DNA from: a virus
IMG/VR virus record: IMGVR_UViG_3300046092_000205
Coordinates: 1-64,000 of that record
Strand: one strand, 5' to 3'
Length of the DNA stretch: 64,000 nucleotides
The position numbers were made by a program, and so were the translations under genes. The notes under the pieces were generated by a model that saw only the letters and a list, made by a program, of their open reading frames with translations, was not told the DNA's origin and did no database searches. How positions within the stretch are numbered: the first letter of the stretch is position 1; the number at the start of each line of letters is the position of its first letter. Below, piece after piece: positions 30,449-38,536 of the stretch.

Positions 30449-32776
30449 ATGCAACAAACACCTAATTTAATCCGCCATATTGAAGAAGCCTCAAAAACTT
30501 CGCAAAAAAATAATCGCCCAAACAATGTTGTCGATTTATTTTCGCAACTTTTAAATGAGAGCAAATTTCAAAATTTGCTAACATCTTTTAAAATAAATCC
30601 CGAAGCTGTTAAAGATAGCTTATCTGAAAAATTACCAGATGTTTTCCCAGAGATTTTTGAAGGATGTGAGGAGGAATATAATACTGTCTTAAAAGAGGCT
30701 GAAGATTCGGCAAAAGAATTGGGTTATGGATATTTTGATACCGAACATCTTTTTCATGAGCTTCTAAATTCATCGCCCACCATTAAATCTTTTTTCGCCA
30801 TCCACGATATTTCCTTGGATGAAATTTTAGAAAAAACAGCAGACATGGTTTCTTTAAAAGATGAAGGCTTGAAAGAATTATCAAGAGAATTATCTGAGCC
30901 AGATTTCCCAACAATTGATAAGTTTTGCAAGAACCTATCAATTGATTATGGAACTGAATCTCAAAAAATCTATGGACGTTCCGAAGAAATTTCCAATATT
31001 TTAGATGTTCTTTGCCGACATAAAAAAGGAAATGCTATTCTAATTGGAGATCCAGGAGTTGGTAGAAAAAGCATTATTCGCGGCGTCATCGAAAAAATTA
31101 ATAGCGGCAAAAGCTCAGAGGTCTTGCGTGAAAAAACATTTTATGAGCTTGACATTACAGCAATTATTGCTGGAGCTTCAATGTTTGGCTCTATCGAAGG
31201 TCGTTTTAAAAACCTGACAAAGGAACTGGAGGATCACGGCAGCGCTGTTCTTGTTATTCCAGATTTCCAAGTAGTTTCTGGAAGTGGATTTAAAGATGGT
31301 CCAAGTGAAATTTCAAATTTCTTGAAGAGTATTTTAGCGCGGCCAAATATTTCTTGTCTCGCGACAATTACCCAAGTTGATTACAAGAAGCATATTGAGA
31401 AGGATCAATCTATGACTAATCTTTTTGAGGTTATCAAAGTTAAAGAGCCAACTAAAGAAGAAACGCGCCAAATCATTGTGAATTCAATCTACGAATTGGA
31501 AGATTGTCACTATGTTGAATTTCCAATGGAAACAGTTGATATGGTTTTGGATCTTTGCGAAAAGTATCTTCCCTATAGACGTTTCCCAGAAAAAGCATTT
31601 GATACACTTGACTTTCTTGGAGCTAGAACTAAGAATGAGCACTTTACTCATCCGCCAAAACTTCATGAAGAATGGCAATCTATCATGGATAAAATTGGCC
31701 CAAATATCCAACAAGACTCTCCAGAGTTTATCAAATTGAATCGACGCATGGAAAAATGGGCGAAAAAACTGAATAAGTGGATGGAATACACCGATAGAAA
31801 TATTCCATCAATTTCACCACAAAAGGCTATTTCAACATTTGCTGAAAAGTATAAAATTACCGAAAATCAACTCAAGCAACTTCAAACATCAACAATTGAT
31901 GGGCTTGCCGAAAAATTAAAAAGCGCAATCTTTGGCCAAGATCATGCTATTGATAAAGTATGCGATGTTCTGCTGTGCTCGAAAGTTGGTTTGAGAGATA
32001 AAAATAAACCACTAGGTAAATTCATGTTTGTTGGATCAACTTCGACTGGCAAGACCGAATTAAGTAAGCAGCTAGCAGTAAATTACTTTGGCGATGACAA
32101 GGCTTTATTAAAGTTGGATATGTCTGAATTTTCAGAAAAGTTTTCTAGCTCATCTCTAATTGGAACAACTGCTGGGTACGTGGGATATGAAAACGGTGGG
32201 CGTCTAACTGAATTCGTAAAGCATAACCCATCATGCGTTGTTCTGTTTGACGAAATTGAGAAGGCTGATAGGAGCGTTCACAATCTTCTACTTCAAATCA
32301 TGGACGATGGCTATCTTACTGATGGTCAAGGATTCAGGGTAGATTTTACAAACACAATCGTTATTCTCACAACAAATTCTGGTAGTGAACCACCAAAATC
32401 AATGGGCTTTAATATTGAGCCGTCAAATGATCATCATGAAAAAGCGGCCAAAAAAGATTTTGCCCCTGAATTTAGAGCGCGAGTCGATGAAATTGTTGTA
32501 TTCAAAGATATGGATGACAAAATGATGACGAGTATCCTTAGCAAATTCATTAACCAGTCACTGGAAAAACTAAAAGAATCTGGAGTTTCAGTTACTATTG
32601 AAGAATCTGTAAAAAATCTTTTGCTCAAAGAAGTTAAGTCCCAAGGCTCGCACTCGCGAGAAATCCAAACAACTGTGAGACGAAAATTAGATGTGCCACT
32701 TGCAAAGTTTATTATTAATAATAGACCCAAAACAATTTTTGTAAAATCTTGCGAAAACAAGATAGAAATATTGTAA
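30449..32776 (+). CDS. Clp/Hsp100-like double AAA+ ATPase
   Basis: A 775-residue unfoldase resembling ClpA/ClpC/ClpB. A Clp N-type domain (LGYGYFDTEHLFHELLNSSP) is followed by AAA domain 1 with Walker A GDPGVGRKS (about 200-208). Its Walker B region reads AVLVIPDFQ instead of hhhhDE, so the first ring is probably inactive in hydrolysis. Domain 2 is intact: GSTSTGKTELS, CVVLFDEIEKADRSVHNLLL, and the arginine-finger region FAPEFRARVDEIV. A 100-residue region between the domains contains a Trp/Lys-rich helix pair, possibly a short middle domain. Whether it feeds host ClpP cannot be decided here. Confidence 0.88.
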   Translation: MQQTPNLIRHIEEASKTSQKNNRPNNVVDLFSQLLNESKFQNLLTSFKINPEAVKDSLSEKLPDVFPEIFEGCEEEYNTVLKEAEDSAKELGYGYFDTEHLFHELLNSSPTIKSFFAIHDISLDEILEKTADMVSLKDEGLKELSRELSEPDFPTIDKFCKNLSIDYGTESQKIYGRSEEISNILDVLCRHKKGNAILIGDPGVGRKSIIRGVIEKINSGKSSEVLREKTFYELDITAIIAGASMFGSIEGRFKNLTKELEDHGSAVLVIPDFQVVSGSGFKDGPSEISNFLKSILARPNISCLATITQVDYKKHIEKDQSMTNLFEVIKVKEPTKEETRQIIVNSIYELEDCHYVEFPMETVDMVLDLCEKYLPYRRFPEKAFDTLDFLGARTKNEHFTHPPKLHEEWQSIMDKIGPNIQQDSPEFIKLNRRMEKWAKKLNKWMEYTDRNIPSISPQKAISTFAEKYKITENQLKQLQTSTIDGLAEKLKSAIFGQDHAIDKVCDVLLCSKVGLRDKNKPLGKFMFVGSTSTGKTELSKQLAVNYFGDDKALLKLDMSEFSEKFSSSSLIGTTAGYVGYENGGRLTEFVKHNPSCVVLFDEIEKADRSVHNLLLQIMDDGYLTDGQGFRVDFTNTIVILTTNSGSEPPKSMGFNIEPSNDHHEKAAKKDFAPEFRARVDEIVVFKDMDDKMMTSILSKFINQSLEKLKESGVSVTIEESVKNLLLKEVKSQGSHSREIQTTVRRKLDVPLAKFIINNRPKTIFVKSCENKIEIL

Positions 32777-32810
32777 TCTGTCGTTAATATACTGACAACA
32801 GTCAATACAT

Positions 32811-32993
32811 ATGAACAACATCGAAACAACCCTAAAGTCTACCCGTGGCCGCTTTTTTACACTCTCCACTAAGCAAGGAGAGAAGTTTAATGCTCAAGCT
32901 CGCGGAATGACAAAGTGCTACATTACAGTCTTTGATCGCAATAAGAATCGCTTGCGTAAGCTAGCCAAAACAAGTGTGATTGGCGTAAACTAA
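32811..32993 (+). CDS. Small SH3-barrel-like phage protein
   Basis: A 60-residue protein: TRGRFFTLSTKQGEKFNAQA, then KCYITVFDRNKNRLRKLA and SVIGVN. The pattern of three to four strands, with a final basic strand, resembles small phage proteins of the SH3 beta-barrel type that often occur in many copies per phage family; function unknown. It starts 34 bases after the Clp-like gene and its stop directly abuts the next ATG. Very basic, so nucleic acid contact is possible. Confidence 0.55.
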   Translation: MNNIETTLKSTRGRFFTLSTKQGEKFNAQARGMTKCYITVFDRNKNRLRKLAKTSVIGVN

Positions 32994-33149
32994 ATGTCGC
33001 GCGCACTTGATGGAAAGCTACCATCGAGAGCAACGCACAAACTTAAGGTACCGCACCAATTTGGGTCGCTCAGTTCAACCAAGACCCAGAACGGAAAATG
33101 TGATAAGTTGAACTATCACGGCCTTGAGCATCAAATCCCAAATTACTGA
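32994..33149 (+). CDS. Small basic hypothetical protein
   Basis: A 51-residue frame starting immediately after the preceding stop (TAAATG). It is rich in Ser, Lys and His with one Cys. Its last codons (EHQIPNY) form the left arm of the terminator hairpin. No family recognised. Its base composition is less AT-rich than its neighbours. It is supported by the tight junction and by filling the gap before the terminator; a non-coding role of this stretch is the alternative. Confidence 0.4.
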   Translation: MSRALDGKLPSRATHKLKVPHQFGSLSSTKTQNGKCDKLNYHGLEHQIPNY

Positions 33150-33168
33150 AAAGTAGTTTGGGATTTTT
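33133..33168 (+). terminator. Rho-independent terminator of the replication block
   Basis: A 15-base stem (AAATCCCAAATTACT with AGTAGTTTGGGATTT, one G-T wobble), GAAA loop, then a short T-run. It ends the early rightward transcripts before the tail-fibre block. Confidence 0.85.
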
Positions 33169-33182
33169 CGTTTATTATAAAT

Positions 33183-34220
33183 ATGCGTCTAGAAAATATT
33201 CTCCGAGAAAAGATTTACGCTTTTTCAATGCACTCAGAAACTTCTGAAGCAGAAATCTTTCTCCTAAAAGAAATTGCCGCTAAAAATAAATTGGGTGAAT
33301 ATATTAGCTCATTAGTATTGGATAATAATGATAACTATGACTCTTATCGCTTGGATACGTCAGATGGTCATTTTTGCGTAAAATTATCTCTTGATCCTCA
33401 AGATTCCTCTATCAAAAAAGACTTTGAGACGCTTTCTCAATTATTGGATAAACATTTACCTTACGCTATTGCTCTGGGAGATTTAAAAGATTTTCACGCT
33501 CAATATTCCGTCTCTTCATTTGTTTATGGACAAAGTTGCGCTGAGTTAGGCAAATCTCACATCACATCTCTAAAGGATAAATTTTTAGAATTAATTAACG
33601 GTTTGGCTGAGAAAAAAATAAAAGCTCAATCATTTAAAGAATTCGTAGAGGAGAAATACCTATTTTCAGATATTACAAAAACGCCTCAATTCAAAGAAGT
33701 TGATTTTTCTAAGGATATGGAAGTTTTAGAAATCTGCACATCTGAACTTATTGCTACAAAAAAACTAATAAAAGAAGCCTATAATTCCTGCATGGAAGGT
33801 CAACAATTATGCCATGGAAACATTACTCCATCAAGACTATTAATTCGTGGCGACGAATTTTCTTTAATTAATTTTGATGATTCTTATATTGGGAATCCAT
33901 TAATTGATCTTTGTTCTCTAAAATATGAGTTTTTTATTCAAGATGGTATGGAGGCGGCAATTATTAATGATTTTCGCGCAAAAAATAATTTTGAGATGGC
34001 CGACTATAGAAAATGTGCGAATTTAGTTAAGATTATGAAGTTTCATGATTTAATTAACGACTTTATTAAGTATGTTTATATTTATAGGGGAGTAAAGCAT
34101 AGAAAAATTCTTGAACTAACTGAAAAAATGAGTAGATCATTTGGCTTATTCGGTGGGTTGCCACCGTTCGAAAGACACAAAGAAAAAATAGCTGAGCTAT
34201 TTACGTCAAGCGTAATTTAA
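33183..34220 (+). CDS. APH/choline-kinase-like fold protein, catalytic Asp replaced
   Basis: A 345-residue protein with the layout of phosphotransferase (APH) enzymes. It has an N-lobe with strand HFCVKLSLDPQ, where Lys could bind ATP. The C-lobe reads LCHGNITPSRLLIRGDEFSL and INFDDSYIGNPLIDLCSLKY, aligning to the HGDxxPxNxL and IDWExAxxGDPxxDL motifs. The catalytic Asp of HGD is Asn here (HGN), while the metal-binding Asp of the second motif remains, so it may be a pseudokinase or have altered chemistry. It is the first gene after the terminator and precedes tail-fibre genes. Confidence 0.65.
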   Translation: MRLENILREKIYAFSMHSETSEAEIFLLKEIAAKNKLGEYISSLVLDNNDNYDSYRLDTSDGHFCVKLSLDPQDSSIKKDFETLSQLLDKHLPYAIALGDLKDFHAQYSVSSFVYGQSCAELGKSHITSLKDKFLELINGLAEKKIKAQSFKEFVEEKYLFSDITKTPQFKEVDFSKDMEVLEICTSELIATKKLIKEAYNSCMEGQQLCHGNITPSRLLIRGDEFSLINFDDSYIGNPLIDLCSLKYEFFIQDGMEAAIINDFRAKNNFEMADYRKCANLVKIMKFHDLINDFIKYVYIYRGVKHRKILELTEKMSRSFGLFGGLPPFERHKEKIAELFTSSVI

Positions 34221-34233
34221 GATTTGGAGCACG

Positions 34234-34241
34234 GTGTAAAA
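34234..34241 (+). promoter_or_regulatory. Late promoter motif of the fibre operon
   Basis: GTGTAAAA, 17 bases ahead of the ATG at 34251. Confidence 0.6.
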
Positions 34242-34250
34242 TAATACACA

Positions 34251-34595
34251 ATGAGTGCTTCATATAATTTAACAGGTTCTAGTGCTATAGAGAGAGGCTC
34301 TTGTGCGTCTTTTTCTTTTGATTTAAATGCTTCCTCTGGCGAATATGGAATCTCTGGATATTTAGTTTCTGGATTTATTCGCCGCAAATGGGATAGAAAT
34401 TTAGAAACAACTTGGAATTCTCAAATTCTTTCTACTGGATCTGGTATTGTTAATATGACTCTTACCGCCGATCAAACATCCAGATTATCATTAGCTCCAT
34501 TAGAGCATGAAGTATTTCTTTATCCCCCATCTTCTGGATGCCCCATAAGAATTCTTGACGGAGAAATAGAAGTAAAAGGCGGTGATATTTTTTAA
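34251..34595 (+). CDS. Virion protein, BppU-like N-terminal domain type
   Basis: A 114-residue all-beta protein. It begins with alternating strands (YNLTGSSAIERGSCASFSFD), continues with YGISGYLVSGFIRRKW and ends EHEVFLYPPSSGCPIRILDG plus EIEVKGG. This order matches small phage structural proteins related to the N-terminal domain of receptor-binding baseplate proteins, which attach fibres. It is the first gene under the late motif and is followed four bases later by the large fibre gene, so an adaptor role is likely. Confidence 0.55.
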   Translation: MSASYNLTGSSAIERGSCASFSFDLNASSGEYGISGYLVSGFIRRKWDRNLETTWNSQILSTGSGIVNMTLTADQTSRLSLAPLEHEVFLYPPSSGCPIRILDGEIEVKGGDIF

Positions 34596-34598
34596 TTT

Positions 34599-37500
34599 AT
34601 GGCTGATTTAAATATTACAATTAATCCTCCGCCAGCAATTTCCGTAGGAATTAGTCCGCCGCAATCCACTTCGATTACTGTTGGAGATGGAATTCCACCC
34701 CATAATATAACTCATTCTCCTGCTGGATCAGATAGTTTGGCCACATGGTACGCTACAGTTAATGATTTAAGTATCGTGAGTGGTTCACTATCAAGCGGCA
34801 CTGTATCACTTACTGGCAATCAAAATATTTCGGGCGTAAAAAACTTTTATTCTCGACCAACACTTAATGACATCGGTCTTCAAACAACTGGCGAATATGA
34901 AGAATTTAATTCGTGGAAGGAATATAAAGGCACTCTTTATCCTAATCCAAATAACGACTTAAATAGAAACTATAGTGTCTTACTAGACGCCGAAGATAAT
35001 TCTGGCCCATCTGGAGCAACGATTTGGTACAATATTCCCCAATGGACAGGAGCGAAACCAGTTGGAACGGGTATTTCTTCGTTTTATAACACTGGTTTTT
35101 GGGCGCGGGATTATGACTGGTCATGCGTATCGTTTAAGGGCGCTAGAGCGCGTGCTGATGGGTTTCCATCAATATGTATAACGTTAATCTCCAAGAGACA
35201 CGCTATTGGCGTTCAACATTGGCAACTTGGGCGGGGGGACAAGGTAGCATTTGTTTCTAATGTGGAAACTGGTTACACTTGGGAGGCGACAATCGCGGAT
35301 GCTTACAATTTGAATGGGGATTTGTTATTATACTCATTCACTGAAGATGCTCCAAGCCAAATTCGTCCAGCCTCAATTATTCGTTCTCCAGTAGCGTCAT
35401 CATGGCAAGCAAACTCGTTATTAGGGACAAGAGGGTTCATGGTTAAGGATTCGACAGTATTGAATGAGACTTTTGGCGGTATTAAAACTGGAGTAGGCGG
35501 CTTTATTGGGGGAGCTTTAGATATAACATATTCGCTTAGTGCTGGCGGTGCTGGCGCGAGATATACTGGCTTTCATGTGGGCGGAGACTCGTCAAGCCCT
35601 GTATTTATACCACTTAGAGATGGGAGACTTGTGTATGTTAGCTCTGCGACTTTTGTTGGCAATGGGACTTTTGTGGGTGATCCAAATATTATATCTGGAA
35701 TCAATGTTTTTACAACTGGATATTCTATAGATTATTGGGATGTTCCAAAAGTTCCAGTATTTTCCGTCGATCCAACAAATGTAATCCGTAACCTCGGAAC
35801 GGAGACGAATAAATGGTATGAAATAAACTGCGGTTATGTTAAAGCATTAAATCTTGATGGATTGTTGTCTGAGAGTAATATTCAACTATTTAACGAGGTT
35901 TTATATGGGGAAGATGTTGTTATCGCAGATCCAATAACTTCTAAAGGATTAACTTACAATTCAGAAGGTTGGGATTATCCAAACCTAATTAATTTTAGCG
36001 GCACTTTCCCAAATAATTATTTTTCTAGATTTGTTATCCCAAATTCTGGCGCATCCATTAACTTCACTTCATCAGGACCAACATTATTGATGCCAAATGG
36101 TAGTGGGTTTTCTGGCGCTGGCTATGTTATTGAGGCTAGAGGGGTAGATTCTAACAAAATACTCATTCAGCCAATATCAGTCCCATTTGGAACTTATGCA
36201 ACTGGCAACGTTATCCGACCCTCTCAAACAGGTAATTTTGTTGATAAATCTTCTGCTGTATTACTCACTGGTAATCAAAATATTTCGGGCGTAAAAAACT
36301 TTGCTCATATTACAGCCTTAAGTCTTCAAGGAGATTTAAGGGAGTTGGATATTTCTACCTATAATGAGTATTTTTATGGGGAAACAGTTAACGCAACCCA
36401 AGAAAATCTTCAGGGATTAACTATTAATACACAAGAAGTTGCCGAATCAAATACAATTAATTTCAGTGGCAACTACCGAGATACCTTTTGGGCTAGATTT
36501 GTTATCCCAAATTCTGGCGCATCCATTAATTTTTCTTCATCAGGGCCAACATTACTGATGCCCAATGGTAGTGGCTTTTCTGGTGTTGGCTATGTTATTG
36601 AGGCTAGAGCGGTGGGCTATAACAAAATACTTATTCAGCCAATAGCTTTCCCATCTGGAACTCATGTAACTGGCAACGTTATCCGACCCTCTGAAACTGG
36701 GCAATTTACTGGGGTGTTCTACCCGTATTCAGGTAATCCAGCGGGTTATGTTCAAGGGGCAGTTGTTAGACCATCTAATACTGGAAATTTTGTTGATAAA
36801 TCTTCCGCTGTACTGCTTACTGGGAATCAAAATATTTCGGGCACTAAAAACTTTACTTATGTTACAGCATTAAGTCTTCAAGGAGACTTAAGAGAGTGGG
36901 ATACTTTAATCTATAATGAGTATATATATGGGGAAACGATTAATATAACCCAAAACGATCTTAATGGAATAACTGTTAATGCAGCGCTGCCTGACATAAC
37001 CAACATAATTAATTTCAGCGGAGCTTACTCTGATACCTTTTGGGCTAGATTCGTTATCCCAAATTCTGGCTCATCTATAAACTTTTCTTCATCAGGGCCA
37101 ACATTATTAATGCCCCATGGTAGCGGTTTTTCTGGCGTTGGCTATGTTATTGAGGCTAGATCAGTAGATTTTAACAAAATACTCATTCAGCCAATCTCAT
37201 TTCCATCTGGAACTTACAGTAGTACTACTGGTTATCTTACGGGCTATGTCAATAAAACAGAAACAGGAAGTTTCATAACAACCGCTCAAACAGGTCAATT
37301 TGTTTCGACTGGATCTACAGGTCAATTTGTTACAGGAAGCGTTGTAAGGCCAAGCCAAACTGGAGCATTTCTTACTACTGGCGCGGCTGATAATCGTTAC
37401 GCTTTGCAGTCAGCAACTGGTAATTTTGTTACCACAGGTCAAACGGGTAATTTTCTAACAAGTGGAACACCCATTGAAACTATTCAGTTATACGCTAAAA

Positions 37501-38165
37501 ATGACGAATCTTTTACCTTGTACAAGGGTCAAGCTGTTTATATTGGCGGAGCCAATGGAACAAATGCATTAATCAAAAGAGCGTCAAATACTGGAGAACT
37601 AACCTCTTCAAAAACTATTGGTCTTTTAGCTCAGAACTTAAATGCTGATGATTTTGGCTATATTATATCAGAAGGAATTCTGGAGGGAATTAACACAAGT
37701 GCGGCTACCGCTGGTGATCCAATGTGGCTTGGCACAACTGGAGATCTTATTTTTGGCACTGGCAATAAACCTTATGGCAATAATCACCTTGTTTATTTAG
37801 GTGTTGTTCTGCGCTCTCAATCGAGTAACGGTAAAGTTTATATCAAGCCTCAAAACGGTTTTGAGATTGAGGAATTGCATCGTGTCTACGCTAAAAATGC
37901 AATCAGTAAAGATACTTTAATGTATGATTCGACGAGCGGATCTTGGTTTGCGCGTCAAATTTCAACTGGAGACGTATCTGGTATTTCGTCTTACGCCACA
38001 AATAGTTCTGTTGTATCTCTTACTGGAGATCAAAATATCTCTGGAGTTAAAAATTTTTATTCTCGCCCAACAGTCAATGGAACAGGAGTTTTACTCAGCG
38101 GAGAATCAATTACTACTCAACCCAATGATGCCAATTTGATTATTGGTTTATCTCTCTTTCTTTAA
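34599..38165 (+). CDS. Large modular tail fibre protein
   Basis: A 1188-residue fibre. The N terminus is proline/isoleucine-rich (INPPPAISVGISPPQ). A conserved linker TGNQNISGVKNF occurs four times (nucleotides near 34811, 36265, 36819, 38021). Three successive modules of about 150 residues share RFVIPNSGASINFSSSGPTL and GYVIEARxxxxNKILIQPI. A stretch rich in TGQFVTTGQTGNF follows, then a domain starting FTLYKGQAVYIGGANGTNAL that is common in phage structural proteins. No chaperone or intramolecular protease is seen at the C terminus. It probably forms a trimeric shaft and host-binding part. Confidence 0.8.
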   Translation: MADLNITINPPPAISVGISPPQSTSITVGDGIPPHNITHSPAGSDSLATWYATVNDLSIVSGSLSSGTVSLTGNQNISGVKNFYSRPTLNDIGLQTTGEYEEFNSWKEYKGTLYPNPNNDLNRNYSVLLDAEDNSGPSGATIWYNIPQWTGAKPVGTGISSFYNTGFWARDYDWSCVSFKGARARADGFPSICITLISKRHAIGVQHWQLGRGDKVAFVSNVETGYTWEATIADAYNLNGDLLLYSFTEDAPSQIRPASIIRSPVASSWQANSLLGTRGFMVKDSTVLNETFGGIKTGVGGFIGGALDITYSLSAGGAGARYTGFHVGGDSSSPVFIPLRDGRLVYVSSATFVGNGTFVGDPNIISGINVFTTGYSIDYWDVPKVPVFSVDPTNVIRNLGTETNKWYEINCGYVKALNLDGLLSESNIQLFNEVLYGEDVVIADPITSKGLTYNSEGWDYPNLINFSGTFPNNYFSRFVIPNSGASINFTSSGPTLLMPNGSGFSGAGYVIEARGVDSNKILIQPISVPFGTYATGNVIRPSQTGNFVDKSSAVLLTGNQNISGVKNFAHITALSLQGDLRELDISTYNEYFYGETVNATQENLQGLTINTQEVAESNTINFSGNYRDTFWARFVIPNSGASINFSSSGPTLLMPNGSGFSGVGYVIEARAVGYNKILIQPIAFPSGTHVTGNVIRPSETGQFTGVFYPYSGNPAGYVQGAVVRPSNTGNFVDKSSAVLLTGNQNISGTKNFTYVTALSLQGDLREWDTLIYNEYIYGETINITQNDLNGITVNAALPDITNIINFSGAYSDTFWARFVIPNSGSSINFSSSGPTLLMPHGSGFSGVGYVIEARSVDFNKILIQPISFPSGTYSSTTGYLTGYVNKTETGSFITTAQTGQFVSTGSTGQFVTGSVVRPSQTGAFLTTGAADNRYALQSATGNFVTTGQTGNFLTSGTPIETIQLYAKNDESFTLYKGQAVYIGGANGTNALIKRASNTGELTSSKTIGLLAQNLNADDFGYIISEGILEGINTSAATAGDPMWLGTTGDLIFGTGNKPYGNNHLVYLGVVLRSQSSNGKVYIKPQNGFEIEELHRVYAKNAISKDTLMYDSTSGSWFARQISTGDVSGISSYATNSSVVSLTGDQNISGVKNFYSRPTVNGTGVLLSGESITTQPNDANLIIGLSLFL
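35839..37215 (+). repeat. Three imperfect fibre modules
   Basis: Modules starting near 35839, 36310 and 36862 share long stretches of almost identical DNA (for example around 36027, 36498 and 37050). The similarity at base level indicates recent duplication or continued recombination. Confidence 0.75.
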
Positions 38166-38168
38166 ATT

Positions 38169-38534
38169 ATGCCAACCTATACTAAAATACCACTATCTCA
38201 AAACGCTATTGGAGCGGGAATTATCGTAACATCTTCAGGAGTTCCAGGCACTTTCTTGCACGCTACACCAAGCAATAGTGTGGACCTTGATGAAATTTGG
38301 TTGTATGCTAACAATACAGGAATGTCGGATGCATTTCTTACTCTGTATTGGGGAACTACTGGAGCTTCTAACGTTCTTGGCCCTGTTACTGTTCAGGCTT
38401 ATGCTGGACCAACTCTTATATCTCCTGGGCTAGTGCTTGAGGGTAGTGGCTCAACAGCTAGTGTTGTTTATGGCACAAGCTCAGTTCCTAGTGGAATCAG
38501 TGTGTATGGTTACGTTAATAGAATCACAGCTTAA
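38169..38534 (+). CDS. Small beta-rich virion protein
   Basis: A 121-residue protein rich in Gly, Ser, Thr and Val with short strands (VDLDEIWLYANNTGMSDAFL, then TLYWGTTGASNVLGPV) and no signal peptide. It stands three bases after the fibre stop and two before the next adhesin gene. Similar small proteins follow fibre genes in other phages as tip or joint components. Function inferred from place and composition only. Confidence 0.5.
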   Translation: MPTYTKIPLSQNAIGAGIIVTSSGVPGTFLHATPSNSVDLDEIWLYANNTGMSDAFLTLYWGTTGASNVLGPVTVQAYAGPTLISPGLVLEGSGSTASVVYGTSSVPSGISVYGYVNRITA

Positions 38535-38536
38535 TT

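Noticed and set aside
33176-33185. TATAAATATG, identical to the T4 late element, before the APH-like gene
   Set aside because: The element touches the ATG, so transcription would start inside the gene; it is probably chance in an AT-rich leader.
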